From positions 248,001 to 312,000 of the forward strand of contig NZ_CP063400.1 of the NCBI RefSeq assembly GCF_021729865.1: a stretch of 64,000 bases of DNA, given 5' to 3'. The DNA is from Hydrogenophaga sp. SL48. GTDB lineage: Bacteria > Pseudomonadota > Gammaproteobacteria > Burkholderiales > Burkholderiaceae_C. A model generated the notes under the pieces. That model was not told the DNA's origin. It worked only from the letters and a program-made list of their open reading frames with translations, and ran no database searches. The translations under genes and the position numbers were made by a program. Positions 49,914 to 59,881 of the stretch are shown here, one piece after another (the stretch's first letter is position 1; each line of letters begins with the position of its first letter).

Positions 49914-50993
49914 TTGATCTCATTGGGGTCGTTTTTTAGCCGGGATACGGCACCGTTGTTGGGCATCGATGTAAGTTCATCCAGCGTGAAGCTGGTTGAA
50001 CTCAGTCGCAACCGCACTGGAGATTTGGTGCTCGAACGTTGTGCCATCGAACCACTGGAGCGCGGATGGATCACCGACGGCAACATCGAAAAGTTCGACG
50101 AGGTCGCGGAGGCGGTCCGACGCGTGGTTCGCAAGAGCGGCAGCAAGACGAGAAACGTGGCGATGGCGCTGCCCGCATCAGCCGTGATCACCAAGAAGAT
50201 TGTGCTGCCTGGCGGGTTGACGGACAAAGAGCTGGAAGCTCAGGTGGAGTCCGAAGCCAATCAGTACATCCCGTTTTCCCTGGATGAGGTGAGTCTGGAC
50301 TTCTGCGTCATTGGCCCTAGCGCGAACTCTGTGGGTGACTCCGAAGTGCTGATCGCAGCCTCTCGCAAGGAGAAAGTCTCCGATCGCCAAGGCCTGGCTG
50401 AAGCCGCAGGTTTGAAGCCCGTCATCATGGATGTGGAGCCTTATGCCTCGCGCATGGCTGCCGGTCGCGTGATTGAAACGCTTCCCAATCAGGGCGTGGA
50501 CTCGCTTGTGGCCTTGTTCGAAGTCGGCGCCGTGACCACCAGCATGCAAGTCATGCGCAACGATGATGTGCTTTATGAGCGTGATCAAGCGTTTGGTGGT
50601 GCTCAACTGACCCAGCTGATCGTCAGGCAATATGGTTTCTCTGCTGACGAAGCCGAAGCAAAAAAACGTTCAGGTGACCTGCCGGACGATTACCGGGCTT
50701 CCGTACTCGAGCCGTTTATTGAAAGCATGGCCCAAGAGGTGGGCAGGGCACTTCAATTCTTCTTTACCAGCACACCGTACAACAAGGTGGATCACATTTT
50801 GCTCGCTGGTGGCAGTGCAGCACTTCCTGGGCTGACGGAGGCGGTGACCCATCAGACGTCATTCGCCTGCATGGTTGTGAATCCGTTTGATGGTATGGAG
50901 ATGGCGGCCAGTGTGCAAGCACGAAAAATTGCTCGTGAAGCGCCGTCTTATCTCACCTCCACCGGGTTGGCCTTGCGGAGGTTCTACCAATGA
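49914..50993 (+). CDS. pilM: Type IV pilus inner-membrane complex protein PilM
   Basis: This 359-residue cytoplasmic, actin-like protein links the pilus motor to PilN. The N-terminus PLLGIDVSSSSVKLVELSRN is the nucleotide-binding phosphate-1 loop; KIVLPGGLTDKELEAQVESEANQYIPFSLDEV and ILLAGGSAALPGLTEAV are family segments. The start appears to be TTG at 49914 (a GGGGG stretch lies about 8 bases before); no ATG is available near the conserved start. First gene of pilMNOPQ; the start overlap with pilN (ATGA at 50990) is tight. Confidence 0.95.
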   Translation: MISLGSFFSRDTAPLLGIDVSSSSVKLVELSRNRTGDLVLERCAIEPLERGWITDGNIEKFDEVAEAVRRVVRKSGSKTRNVAMALPASAVITKKIVLPGGLTDKELEAQVESEANQYIPFSLDEVSLDFCVIGPSANSVGDSEVLIAASRKEKVSDRQGLAEAAGLKPVIMDVEPYASRMAAGRVIETLPNQGVDSLVALFEVGAVTTSMQVMRNDDVLYERDQAFGGAQLTQLIVRQYGFSADEAEAKKRSGDLPDDYRASVLEPFIESMAQEVGRALQFFFTSTPYNKVDHILLAGGSAALPGLTEAVTHQTSFACMVVNPFDGMEMAASVQARKIAREAPSYLTSTGLALRRFYQ

Positions 50994-51622
50994 TTTTGAT
51001 CAACCTTTTGCCTCACCGCGAGGCTTCCCGAAAGAAGCAGAAAGAGCAGTTCTTCACGCAACTTGGCCTCTCGGCGCTGCTGGGCGGCATCATTTGCGGA
51101 GCGGTGTTCACCTGGTACCAAGGACAAATCGCTGAGCAGCAAGAGCGAAATGCGTTCCTGAAGAAAGAAACGGCTCGTTTGGATGCGGAAATCAAGGACA
51201 TTGCAGGCCTCCAGGCAGAAATTGCTTCGCTGCGTGCACGTCAGACTGCGGTTGAAGATCTTCAGGCGGACCGCAACATGCCCGTGCATCTTCTGGAAGA
51301 ACTGGTGAGCGAGCTGCCAGATGGCATCTACTTGAGAAGCATGAAGCAGGAGAACCAAAGTGTTTTGCTGACGGGCGTGGCTCAGTCGCAGGAGCGCGTG
51401 TCTGATTTGCTCAGAAGTTTGTCTACCAAGACCGAGTGGTTGGTGAAGCCCGAGTTGGTGGAAATCGTTGCGGCCAAAGCGTCTGTCTCCAATCGGGAGC
51501 AGCGTCGTGTATCTAACTTCACGATCCGTGCGAACTTGAACCGTCCATCCAGCAGTGCCACCAAACCCACAGGTGCACAGCCTGCGGGTCCAGTTGCGCC
51601 AACGGCTCCAGGCAAGGTTTGA
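50990..51622 (+). CDS. pilN: Type IV pilus assembly protein PilN
   Basis: This 210-residue bitopic inner-membrane protein starts MILINLLPHREASRKKQKEQF, the conserved INLLP motif that binds PilM. One transmembrane helix (about 24-45) is followed by a coiled coil (QGQIAEQQERNAFLKKETARL and on) and a periplasmic ferredoxin-like domain (DLQADRNMPVHLLEELVSELPDGIYL). It ends with a Pro/Ala-rich tail. Start overlaps the pilM stop; pilO follows after 18 bases. Confidence 0.95.
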   Translation: MILINLLPHREASRKKQKEQFFTQLGLSALLGGIICGAVFTWYQGQIAEQQERNAFLKKETARLDAEIKDIAGLQAEIASLRARQTAVEDLQADRNMPVHLLEELVSELPDGIYLRSMKQENQSVLLTGVAQSQERVSDLLRSLSTKTEWLVKPELVEIVAAKASVSNREQRRVSNFTIRANLNRPSSSATKPTGAQPAGPVAPTAPGKV

Positions 51623-51640
51623 TTGGAGATTCAGATAAAC

Positions 51641-52348
51641 ATGGCCAAGTCTCCAAAAATCAACGTTGATTTTAAGTCGCTTCAGGACAAGATCAAATCG
51701 CAGTTCTCCGGATTGGATCCGAATGATCCATCCCAGTGGCCATCATTGCCCCGAAATGCACTCTTTTTGGTCGTTTGCATTGCTGTGATAGCAGGACTCT
51801 GGTTCGCATGGCTGAAGAGCGTTGATGAAGAACTGCTCGCCGAGCAAGCGCAAGAGCAACAGCTCAGGGAAGACTATAGAAAAAAACTGGTTCAAGCGGT
51901 CAATCTTGATGCCTTGAAAAAGCAGTTGGAGCAGGTTCAGCAGTACGTCAGCCAGCTCGAGAAGCAATTGCCAAGCAAAGCTGAAATGGATGCTCTGTTG
52001 TCTGATATCAATCAGGCTGGCCTTGGCAGAAGTTTGCAGTTTGAATTGTTCCGGCCCGGTCAGGTGTCCGTAAAGGAGTACTACGCTGAACTTCCGATCA
52101 CGGTAAAGGTGACTGGCGGGTACCATGACATCGGTCTTTTTGCTGCAGACATTGCCAATCTGTCTCGCATCGTCACGCTGAACAACCTTGCGATTGTTCC
52201 GGTGAAGGACAGGGAAGGATTTTTGACATTGGATTGCACGGCGAAAACATTCAGATACCTGGATCAAGAAGAGATTGTTCAGCAGAAAAAGGCCGTTGCT
52301 GGCAAAAAAACCGGTGCTGCAAAATCTCCTGCCGGAGCCGCCAAATGA
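51641..52348 (+). CDS. pilO: Type IV pilus assembly protein PilO
   Basis: This 235-residue inner-membrane partner of PilN has an N-terminal cytoplasmic segment, a helix near 42-62 (NALFLVVCIAVIAGLWFAW), a coiled coil (LAEQAQEQQLREDYRKKL) and a periplasmic domain with the family sequence QYVSQLEKQLPSKAEMDALLSDINQAGLGRSL and EYYAELPITVKVTGGYHDIGLFAADIANLSRIVTL. The ATG at 51641 is preferred to a TTG at 51623 because GGAG precedes it. It ends with a Lys/Ala-rich tail that overlaps pilP (ATGA). Confidence 0.95.
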   Translation: MAKSPKINVDFKSLQDKIKSQFSGLDPNDPSQWPSLPRNALFLVVCIAVIAGLWFAWLKSVDEELLAEQAQEQQLREDYRKKLVQAVNLDALKKQLEQVQQYVSQLEKQLPSKAEMDALLSDINQAGLGRSLQFELFRPGQVSVKEYYAELPITVKVTGGYHDIGLFAADIANLSRIVTLNNLAIVPVKDREGFLTLDCTAKTFRYLDQEEIVQQKKAVAGKKTGAAKSPAGAAK

Positions 52349-52893
52349 ACGCCTTTTCTCGTACTTTTTTCAGTATCACTGTGCTTTCATTTCTCTTCGG
52401 CTGCTCCGGCTCTGAACAACAGGAATTGAGCGCGTGGATGCAGAGTGAGCGCAATTCGATACGACCAGATGTGAAGCCCATTCCTGAGCCTTCCAAGTTT
52501 CTGCCGCATTCTTATGCTGGCGAGCGATTTCTTGAGCCCTTTAGCAACGAAAAGCTGGTGAGCATACTGAAAAGCGGGCAGTCACTGTCTGCTGAAAAAT
52601 CCGCCTTGATTGAACCTGAATTGAACAGGCGAAAGCAACCTCTGGAGGCTTTTCCCCTTGATGCGATGTCGATGGTGGGCATTCTCAATCGAAAAGGTCA
52701 GCTGGTTGCTCTGGTGAAGGTGGACTCGCTCCTGTATCAGGTTGTGGCGGGCGGGTACCTTGGGCAGAACTATGGGCGAATTGTCAAGATCGATGAGAAC
52801 CAAATTGTCTTGCGTGAAATTGTGCAGGATGCTACAGGTGAATGGATAGAACGTCCCGCGGCGTTGCAACTACAAGAGGAAACGTCTAAATGA
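52345..52893 (+). CDS. pilP: Type IV pilus lipoprotein PilP
   Basis: This 182-residue lipoprotein has lipobox LFGC (Cys20) after MNAFSRTFFSITVLSF. It connects PilNO to the PilQ secretin. Conserved sequences include the N-terminal ELSAWMQSERNSIRPDVKPIPEPSKFLPHSY and the C-terminal beta domain PLEAFPLDAMSMVGILNRKGQLVALVKVD and LYQVVAGGYLGQNYGRIVKIDENQIVLREIVQD. It overlaps both neighbours by 4 bases. Confidence 0.95.
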   Translation: MNAFSRTFFSITVLSFLFGCSGSEQQELSAWMQSERNSIRPDVKPIPEPSKFLPHSYAGERFLEPFSNEKLVSILKSGQSLSAEKSALIEPELNRRKQPLEAFPLDAMSMVGILNRKGQLVALVKVDSLLYQVVAGGYLGQNYGRIVKIDENQIVLREIVQDATGEWIERPAALQLQEETSK

Positions 52894-55067
52894 GTAAAAC
52901 GCTTCAGGTGAAGGTTCTCAATATGAACTCAAGAAACACCCGCAACTTTTCCATATTCGTGGGACTGGCTCTGGCGAGCTGGCTTGCGCAAGCTCAAAAT
53001 GCCATCCAGTCGTTGACAGGGAGTGTCCAGTCCGGAGTGGATGTGATCCGGATCGAGATGTCTGAACCGCTTCAAGCCGTTCCTGCAGGGTTCACCATTC
53101 AAACACCAGCCCGTATCGCTTTGGACTTTCCTGGCGTGGTGAATGGCATTGGTCGCAGTTCTGTCGAGATTGGACAGGGGAATATTCGTTCAGCGAATGT
53201 CGTTCAAGCCGGTGATCGGACGAGGGTGGTCATTAACTTGAGTCAACCTTCTGCCTACCAAGCAAAGCTGGAAGGTAAATCGCTTTTGTTGGTGTTGGAG
53301 AACGGGGCTGGCGCTGCGGTCGCCACTCCTGCGACCGGAATGCAAGCTTCCACTTTTTCAACCAGTATTGTGAGCGATACCACGGCATTGAAGGATGTGG
53401 ATTTCCGGCGAGGCGTGGGGAACTCTGGGCGGGTGGTCGTCGACTTGGCCAACAATCAGACCGGCGTGGACATTCGACAGCAAGGCAAGGACCTGGTCGT
53501 TGATTTCCTCAAAACGTCCCTGCCTGAAGGCTTGCGCAGGAGGCTGGACGTGTCTGATTTCGGCACACCAGTGCAGACGGTCGTGACCAGTCAGGTGGGA
53601 GATCGTGTGCGCATGTTGGTCACTCCGACCGGCAACTGGGAGCATTCTGCGTATCAGAGCGACAATCAGTTTGTGCTGGAAGTTAGAGAGCAAAAAATTG
53701 ACGCCTCAAAATTGACCCAAGGTCCTGGCTACAACGGTGAAAAGCTTTCCCTCAATTTTCAGAATATTGAGGTTCGATCCCTGCTGCAGGTGATTGCTGA
53801 TTTCACCAACTTCAACATTGTTACATCCGACTCTGTGACTGGGGCGGTGACCTTGCGACTGAAAGATGTTCCCTGGGATCAGGCGTTGGACATCATTCTG
53901 CAGGCCAAAGGTCTTGGTATGCGCAAGAGCGGCAATGTTCTTTGGATTGCCCCCAAGGATGAGATCGCTGCTCGGGAGAAGCAAGAGCTGGAAGCCAAAG
54001 CTTCGGTTGAAAGCCTTGAAACCTTGCGTACCCAGGGCTTTCAGATGAATTACGCCAAGGCCAGTGAAATTGCAGCGCAAATCACAAGCGGTGGATCTGG
54101 AGGGGCGGCTCAGAGCGGGAGCAGCGCGAGAATATTGTCGCTCAGAGGAAGCGTGATCGCTGAGCCACGCACCAATCAGCTGTTCGTCACCGATATTCCC
54201 TCCAAGTTGGAGCAGGTTCAGCAGTTGATCGCCAAACTCGATATCCCCGTTCGACAGGTACTGATCGAAGCGAGAATCGTTGAGGCCAGTGATTCATTTG
54301 GCCGCTCTCTCGGCGCCCGTCTGGGCGGATCTGATTTGCGCGGTGTGCGTGGAGGGGAGGCTGGATACCCTGCGGCAGGGGCAAACCGGGTCGCCATTGG
54401 TGGCAGCTACAATGCAGTGTCCAGTACGACAACTGAGTCGGTCAATACAATGGACACGACGAACACCAGTTTTGTGAATTTGCCTTCTTCCGGTGTTGGT
54501 GGTTTCCTGCCAGCCGCGTTTGCTGTTTCGTTGTTCAGTTCGGCAGCAAATCGGTTCTTGAATCTGGAAATTTCTGCATTGGAGGCCGACGGCCGAGGGA
54601 AAATCGTTTCAAGCCCTCGCGTTGTCACTGCTGATCAGGTGAAAGCGCTGATCGAGCAAGGTACCGAGTTCCCCTACCAAACGGCCACTTCGAGTGGTGC
54701 AACGGCTGTTGCATTCCGCAAGGCCAACCTCAAGCTGGAAGTGACCCCTCAAATTACGCCGGAAGGCGGAATCATCCTGGATGTGGACATCAACAAAGAC
54801 AGTCGAGGTGAGACCACTGCTGCGGGTATTGCCATTGACACCAAACACGTGCAGACCCAGGTGTTGGTCGAAAATGGTGGCACGGTGGTGATCGGTGGTA
54901 TTTTTTCTGAAGAATCCCGCGATACGGTGACCAAAGTTCCTCTTCTGGGTGATATCCCCATCCTGGGGAATTTGTTCAAGAACAAAAACAATTCAACCAA
55001 CAAGACTGAATTGTTGATCTTCCTGACACCCCGTTCCATCAGCAGTGGTGACGTGGCCCGTCGTTGA
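52890..55067 (+). CDS. pilQ: Type IV pilus secretin PilQ
   Basis: This 725-residue outer-membrane pore carries the pilus fibre. It has a signal peptide (about 1-36, ending SWLAQAQ), two AMIN domains that bind peptidoglycan (VDVIRIEMSEPLQAVPAGFTI and ALKDVDFRRGVGNSGRVVVDL), N0 and N1 domains (LSLNFQNIEVRSLLQVIADFTNFNIV, VRQVLIEARIVEASDSFGRSLG) and the secretin core ending TVTKVPLLGDIPILGNLFKNK and TELLIFLTPRSI. The ATG at 52890 overlaps pilP; an in-frame ATG at 52923 gives a shorter signal peptide and cannot be excluded. The stop at 55067 is followed closely by a small lipoprotein gene. Confidence 0.95.
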   Translation: MSKTLQVKVLNMNSRNTRNFSIFVGLALASWLAQAQNAIQSLTGSVQSGVDVIRIEMSEPLQAVPAGFTIQTPARIALDFPGVVNGIGRSSVEIGQGNIRSANVVQAGDRTRVVINLSQPSAYQAKLEGKSLLLVLENGAGAAVATPATGMQASTFSTSIVSDTTALKDVDFRRGVGNSGRVVVDLANNQTGVDIRQQGKDLVVDFLKTSLPEGLRRRLDVSDFGTPVQTVVTSQVGDRVRMLVTPTGNWEHSAYQSDNQFVLEVREQKIDASKLTQGPGYNGEKLSLNFQNIEVRSLLQVIADFTNFNIVTSDSVTGAVTLRLKDVPWDQALDIILQAKGLGMRKSGNVLWIAPKDEIAAREKQELEAKASVESLETLRTQGFQMNYAKASEIAAQITSGGSGGAAQSGSSARILSLRGSVIAEPRTNQLFVTDIPSKLEQVQQLIAKLDIPVRQVLIEARIVEASDSFGRSLGARLGGSDLRGVRGGEAGYPAAGANRVAIGGSYNAVSSTTTESVNTMDTTNTSFVNLPSSGVGGFLPAAFAVSLFSSAANRFLNLEISALEADGRGKIVSSPRVVTADQVKALIEQGTEFPYQTATSSGATAVAFRKANLKLEVTPQITPEGGIILDVDINKDSRGETTAAGIAIDTKHVQTQVLVENGGTVVIGGIFSEESRDTVTKVPLLGDIPILGNLFKNKNNSTNKTELLIFLTPRSISSGDVARR

Positions 55068-55093
55068 ATATTTTGAAGTACAGGAGTGCTGGA

Positions 55094-55519
55094 ATGATTT
55101 CCATGGTTGGACGTTCGTTGATTGGATTGGTGTCCGTTTTTGCACTGGCCTCTTGCGGAGGTGGCGGTGACATAGCAGGTGATTCAACTGAGTTCACAGT
55201 ATCTCCCAAAGAGGTAACGTTGACGGTTGTATCTCCGGTGAAGGGGGATTGCTCGGGTGCGGCCTCCAGCGCTGCGACCGTTTTCACGATCATAGGTGGT
55301 CAGGCCCCTTTTCGGATTGTCAACGCATTCCCGGATGGCCTGACTGTTGATAAAACTGAAGTATCTGGTAAAGATCCCAAGTTTTCAGCCAGGCCCAGGG
55401 GCGGCTGTGGGGACCCTTTTATCGTTACCGTGCTTGACTATCATTCTCGCATTGTTACTGTTGAATACACGGTTGAGAGCGAGCAGCCAGACGCAGAGGA
55501 AGAGGAGCCGGCTCTATAA
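55094..55519 (+). CDS. Small unrecognised lipoprotein downstream of pilQ
   Basis: A 141-residue protein from ATG 55094 (AGGAG at 55082; a TTG at 55064 overlapping the pilQ stop would add 10 residues). The signal MISMVGRSLIGLVSVFALASC gives a lipobox LASC, followed by GGGGD. The rest is a predicted beta-rich domain (STEFTVSPKEVTLTVVSPVKG, PFRIVNAFPDGLTVDKTEVSG, DPFIVTVLDYHSRIVTVEYTV) with two further Cys (SDC-like KGDC and GGCGD) that could form a disulfide, and an acidic tail EQPDAEEEEPAL. I do not recognise the family. Base composition is low-GC like the pil genes. It may be a pilus-associated outer-membrane or periplasmic accessory; this is inferred from position only. Confidence 0.72.
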   Translation: MISMVGRSLIGLVSVFALASCGGGGDIAGDSTEFTVSPKEVTLTVVSPVKGDCSGAASSAATVFTIIGGQAPFRIVNAFPDGLTVDKTEVSGKDPKFSARPRGGCGDPFIVTVLDYHSRIVTVEYTVESEQPDAEEEEPAL

Positions 55520-55617
55520 ATTGGGTGCGTTCCGGGGGACGATCATGCTTGGTGGTGATTTGTTTTGCCCCCTTTCGATTGGCGCGCGCTGCTTGAATCT
55601 CTCAGGCTTATCGGTTT

Positions 55618-56160
55618 TTGTTTACTGCTCTTCGTTTGTCTAATATTGCTCTGGTGGGTTTGCCGGGTTCCGGGAAATCGACAGTCGGTCGCCAATTGGC
55701 GCGCCGACTGTCTTTTTCGTTTCTGGACTCCGATCAGGTGATCGAGCAGCGACTGGGATGTTCCATACGTGAGTTTTTCGAGCGTGAGGGCGAAGAGCGT
55801 TTTCGCGACGTCGAGGAATCCGTGATCGATGAGCTGACTCAAGGTTCCGATTCTGTGTTGTCGACCGGTGGTGGCTCGGTGCTCCGGCCTGCGAATCGAC
55901 ATCATCTGCATGGTCGTTGCCGCGTGGTGTATCTGAGGTCTTCGCCAGAGGAGGTGTTCCGGCGATTGCGGCACGACCGAAATCGACCTTTGTTGCAAGT
56001 CGCGGATCCTCTGCAACGTCTGAGGGACTTGTACGCAGCGCGCGATCCTCTTTACAAGGAAGCAGCCCACTATGTGATCGAGACGGGCCGACCTTCGGTG
56101 GCCACCTTGGTCAACATGATCGTCATGCAGCTGGAGCTGTCGGGGCATTTGCAGTCATAG
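55618..56160 (+). CDS. aroK: Shikimate kinase
   Basis: This 180-residue enzyme phosphorylates shikimate in the aromatic amino acid pathway. Walker A is GLPGSGKST near 14-22, the shikimate-binding DSD motif is [13 protein letters not shown], and the lid/adenine part follows as [46 protein letters not shown] is typical. The start is a TTG at 55618 or another TTG at 55633; no ATG fits the conserved N-terminus. It follows the small lipoprotein by 98 bases and precedes aroB, as in many proteobacteria. Confidence 0.95.
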   Translation: MFTALRLSNIALVGLPGSGKSTVGRQLARRLSFSFLDSDQVIEQRLGCSIREFFEREGEERFRDVEESVIDELTQGSDSVLSTGGGSVLRPANRHHLHGRCRVVYLRSSPEEVFRRLRHDRNRPLLQVADPLQRLRDLYAARDPLYKEAAHYVIETGRPSVATLVNMIVMQLELSGHLQS

Positions 56161-56234
56161 AGGTTGAGGGGCGATGCGCATGTTTGAGGCGCCGTTTTCC
56201 GGCGCCCGATGAGCGAGGCTCTAAACTTGTCGAC

Positions 56235-57353
56235 ATGAACGACCTCTCATCATTGCCGCCGCTCCATCAAGTCCCCATTGCGTTGGCTGACCGTAGCTAC
56301 CTCATTGACATCGGCCACGGCCTTCTGGACATTCCTCCTGACTACGCGCTTCCGCAGGGATCCTCTGCCCTGGTGGTCAGCAACGAGACGGTTGCGCCCC
56401 TGTATCTTGAGCGGTTGAAGAAGTCGCTTGCGCCTCACTACCGGCAGGTGTTCAGTGTGTTGCTTCCTGATGGTGAGGCTCACAAGACCTGGGAGTCGCT
56501 GAACCTGATCTTTGACGCGCTGCTGTCACTCGGTTGCGACCGGAAGACCGTGCTGTTTGCGTTGGGTGGCGGCGTGGTGGGCGACATGACCGGATTTGCA
56601 GCGGCGTCGTTCATGCGGGGCGTGCCCTTCGTTCAGGTGCCGACGACACTGTTGGCACAGGTGGATTCCTCCGTGGGTGGCAAGACCGCGATCAACCATC
56701 CGCTTGGAAAAAACATGATCGGCGCGTTTTACCAGCCGCAGCGGGTGATTTGCGATCTGCAGACACTCGATACCTTGCCTGAGCGGGAGTTGAGTGCGGG
56801 GCTGGCCGAGGTCATCAAGTACGGACCGATCGCCGACATGGCATTTCTCGACTGGATCGAGCAAAACATGGATGCCCTCAGGGCGCGCGATTCCGGTGCG
56901 CTGGCCCACGCGGTGGGTCGCAGCTGCGAGATCAAGGCGCACGTGGTGGGGCAGGACGAACGTGAATCCGGTTTGCGGGCCATCCTCAACTTCGGTCACA
57001 CCTTTGGTCATGCCATCGAGGCGGGCATGGGGTACGGCGTGTGGCTGCACGGTGAAGCGGTGGGTTGCGGCATGGTCATGGCAACGCGTTTGTCGATGCG
57101 CCTGGGCTTGGTGAACAGCGACTTTCTTCAACGGATCACCACCCTCGTGGAGCGTGCGGGTCTTCCAGTTCAAGCACCCGTCCTGGATGCCTCAGACAAC
57201 GGGGCGCGCTACCTTTCACTGATGCGGATGGACAAAAAATCCGAATCGGGCGAGATCAAGTTTGTGCTGATCGACGGGCATGGGCAAGCGATGGTGCGCG
57301 GGGCGCCAGACACCGTGGTGAGCGAGGTGATTGCAGCGAGTTGCGGTCTGTGA
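56235..57353 (+). CDS. aroB: 3-dehydroquinate synthase
   Basis: This 372-residue enzyme cyclises DAHP to 3-dehydroquinate. The NAD-binding [54 protein letters not shown] and the metal-binding [27 protein letters not shown] segments are complete. Length is standard (360-370). The ATG at 56235 follows 74 bases after aroK. Its stop overlaps the GTG of the dGTPase-like gene. Confidence 0.97.
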   Translation: MNDLSSLPPLHQVPIALADRSYLIDIGHGLLDIPPDYALPQGSSALVVSNETVAPLYLERLKKSLAPHYRQVFSVLLPDGEAHKTWESLNLIFDALLSLGCDRKTVLFALGGGVVGDMTGFAAASFMRGVPFVQVPTTLLAQVDSSVGGKTAINHPLGKNMIGAFYQPQRVICDLQTLDTLPERELSAGLAEVIKYGPIADMAFLDWIEQNMDALRARDSGALAHAVGRSCEIKAHVVGQDERESGLRAILNFGHTFGHAIEAGMGYGVWLHGEAVGCGMVMATRLSMRLGLVNSDFLQRITTLVERAGLPVQAPVLDASDNGARYLSLMRMDKKSESGEIKFVLIDGHGQAMVRGAPDTVVSEVIAASCGL

Positions 57354-58564
57354 CGTCGCGTGATGAACCTCCTGCGGGTGAGGCAGCTCCTGCTTCGATG
57401 GCTCCCCTGGCTTCATTCGCGAGCTGGCCCGAACACAGTCGGGGTCGGCGTTTTGCCGAAGCGGACGCACCGACCCGATCGGTGTTCCAGCGCGACCGCG
57501 ACCGCATCATCCACTCCACCGCGTTTCGGCGACTGGTCTATAAAACCCAGGTGTTCCTGAATCACGAGGGCGACCTGTTTCGCACGCGACTGACCCACTC
57601 ACTGGAGGTGGCGCAACTCGGAAGAAGCATCGCACGCACACTCTGTCTCAACGAAGACCTGGTGGAGGCAATTGCTCTGGCTCACGACCTCGGGCACACC
57701 CCGTTTGGGCACGCGGGTCAGGATGCGCTGAACGCTTCCATGAAGTCTGCGCGCCCTGAATTCACGGAGGACGACGGGCAATGGGGGTTCGAGCACAACC
57801 TGCAGAGCCTGCGCGTGGTCGATGCGCTGGAGGAGCGCTACCCCGCTTTTGACGGACTCAACCTCACCTTTGAAACGCGGGAGGGGATTCTGAAGCACTG
57901 CTCCCGCGCCAACGCCGAGCGGCTCCTGTCGAGCGATCACAGTGCTGTGGCCGCGCGGTTTGTCCACGGTGGTTCGCCTTCCCTGGAGGCGCAGTTGTGC
58001 AACCTGGCTGACGAAATCGCCTACAACGCGCACGACATCGACGACGGCGTGCGCTCGGGGCTGCTGAGCCTGGATCAGGTGGCCGAGGTGCCCCTGTTCG
58101 CTCGCTACCTGGATCAGGCGTTGGCGGCCTATCCGCAGCTGCAGGGTCGGCGCTTGTTGTTCGAGTCGATCCGCTTGATGCTCAGCGATCAGGTCTACGA
58201 TGTGATCGACACCACGCGCGAGTGCATCCGTGTGTCGGGTGTGCACGGCCCGGACGATGTCAGGGCTCTGACGGCACCGCTGGTGGCGTTTTCACCCGAC
58301 ATGAAAGCCCAGTCCCAGGTGCTCAAGTCGTTTTTGCTGCGCAACCTGTACCGCCATCCGCAGGTCATGGAAACGACGGAACGGGCGGCGCGGGTGGTCA
58401 GTGAGCTGTTCGCGCTCTATCTGGATCAACCACACGAGTTGCCACCGGGCCAGGGTTCTGGACCCGCTCGCGCCCGGGTCGTGGCCGATTACATCGCGGG
58501 CATGACCGACCGGTTCGCCATCCGTGAGCACCAGCGGCTCAGCGGCACCGTGCTGTTTCCTTGA
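57350..58564 (+). CDS. dgt: dGTPase-like HD-domain dNTP triphosphohydrolase
   Basis: About 404 residues from the GTG at 57350 overlapping the aroB stop (ATG at 57398 is an alternative). The HD metal site is visible: [39 protein letters not shown] (His), and [21 protein letters not shown] (His-Asp). The later [21 protein letters not shown] provides the last Asp. It belongs to the type 2 group (about 380-400 residues) rather than the E. coli Dgt of 505 residues. The family removes triphosphate from dNTPs and helps control dNTP pools. Fully intact. Confidence 0.93.
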   Translation: MTSRDEPPAGEAAPASMAPLASFASWPEHSRGRRFAEADAPTRSVFQRDRDRIIHSTAFRRLVYKTQVFLNHEGDLFRTRLTHSLEVAQLGRSIARTLCLNEDLVEAIALAHDLGHTPFGHAGQDALNASMKSARPEFTEDDGQWGFEHNLQSLRVVDALEERYPAFDGLNLTFETREGILKHCSRANAERLLSSDHSAVAARFVHGGSPSLEAQLCNLADEIAYNAHDIDDGVRSGLLSLDQVAEVPLFARYLDQALAAYPQLQGRRLLFESIRLMLSDQVYDVIDTTRECIRVSGVHGPDDVRALTAPLVAFSPDMKAQSQVLKSFLLRNLYRHPQVMETTERAARVVSELFALYLDQPHELPPGQGSGPARARVVADYIAGMTDRFAIREHQRLSGTVLFP

Positions 58565-58571
58565 GGGATCG

Positions 58572-59807
58572 ATGACCGTCCAAGACCACGAAGTCCCATC
58601 GGCCGTCAATCGCTCCGGCGCGGTGGCGGTGGTGGTGCTGGCCGTCGGGGTCAGCTGTGCGCTGCATGTGGGCAAGCTGCCGGTGGCCATTCCGCTCCTT
58701 CAGGTGGAGCTCTCGATGAGCCTGTTGCAGGCAGGCTTCCTGTTGTCGCTGGTGCAACTCGCGGGCATGTCGCTGGGATTGTTGGTGGGCTTGCTGGCGG
58801 ACCGCATGGGGCCCAGGCGCGTCATGCTGACCGGCCTGCTGGTGCTGGCCGCTGGCAGCGGAGCGGGTGCGTGGGCACCCAGTGTGTCGGTGCTGTTGGT
58901 CACGCGGGTGATCGAAGGCATGGGTTTTTTGCTGGCGGTGCTGCCTGCACCGGGCATGCTGCGCCTGCATGTGAAGGACCCGGCCACGCTGGCGCGCGCG
59001 CTGGGCTGGTGGGGCACGTACATGCCGTTGGGGACCGCATTGGCGCTGTTGCTGGGTGTGCCCGCGATGTCCTGGATGGGCTGGCGCGCGGTCTGGGTGC
59101 TTGTGGCGCTGGTGAGTGTCTGCGCGGCCGGCATGCTCGCCTGGCAAGTGCCTCAGGAGCGGCTGGAGTCGGGCGGGGGCGGCGTGGGGCTGTGGCCCAG
59201 GCTGCACCGCACCCTGCGCGCGCCGGGGCCTTGGTTGGTGGCGCTGGGATTTTTTCTGTATTCGGGCCAATGGCTGGCGGTCATTGGTTTTCTGCCCACG
59301 GTCTACCGCGACGCCGGTCTCGGTGGTGGCGCCATCGCCGGGCTCAGCGCACTGGCCGCTGCCATCAACATGATCGGCAACGTGGCCGGTGGACGCTGGT
59401 TGGCGCGCGGCGCCCCCCCGGGGTGGGTGCTTGCCGTGGCGTATGCGGCGATGGCCCTCGGTGCGCTGGTGGCCTTTGGTGCGCAAGGGCATCCGGTCTG
59501 GCAGTACGTGGCGATCCTGGCCTTCTCCGGGCTCGGCGGACTGATTCCGGGCACCCTGTTTGGGGTGGCGGTCGTGATGGCGCCCGGCAGTGACACGGTG
59601 TCCACCACCGTGGGCTGGATGCAGCAGTTCTCCGCGCTGGGTCAGTTCACGGGACCACCGGCCGTGGCATGGCTGGTCACGCAGGTGGGTGGTTGGCACG
59701 GCACGTGGATGCTGACCGGAGCCAGTTCGTTGCTGGGCATCGCACTGGCTGCGCAATTGCAGCGGGTCTGGAACCGACGCCACCGGCCTGCGTCTACCGC
59801 CGGCTGA
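58572..59807 (+). CDS. MFS transporter, CynX/NimT-like
   Basis: This 411-residue membrane protein has about twelve hydrophobic segments. The MFS loop motif is GLLADRMGPRRVMLTG between helices 2 and 3 and a second conserved region is RVIEGMGFLLAVLPAPGMLRL. PGTLFGVAVVMAPGSDTVSTTVGWMQQFSALGQFTGPPAVAWLV near the end resembles CynX-type transporters. The substrate is not evident. The ATG at 58572 has GAGGGA in front. It starts 8 bases after the dGTPase-like stop. Confidence 0.87.
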   Translation: MTVQDHEVPSAVNRSGAVAVVVLAVGVSCALHVGKLPVAIPLLQVELSMSLLQAGFLLSLVQLAGMSLGLLVGLLADRMGPRRVMLTGLLVLAAGSGAGAWAPSVSVLLVTRVIEGMGFLLAVLPAPGMLRLHVKDPATLARALGWWGTYMPLGTALALLLGVPAMSWMGWRAVWVLVALVSVCAAGMLAWQVPQERLESGGGGVGLWPRLHRTLRAPGPWLVALGFFLYSGQWLAVIGFLPTVYRDAGLGGGAIAGLSALAAAINMIGNVAGGRWLARGAPPGWVLAVAYAAMALGALVAFGAQGHPVWQYVAILAFSGLGGLIPGTLFGVAVVMAPGSDTVSTTVGWMQQFSALGQFTGPPAVAWLVTQVGGWHGTWMLTGASSLLGIALAAQLQRVWNRRHRPASTAG

Positions 59808-59881
59808 GCGGCACGGATAAACTGCCCGACGTGCTGCATCGGGCGGCAGGGCAGGACATTCAAGATGCGGGGATCGATTCC

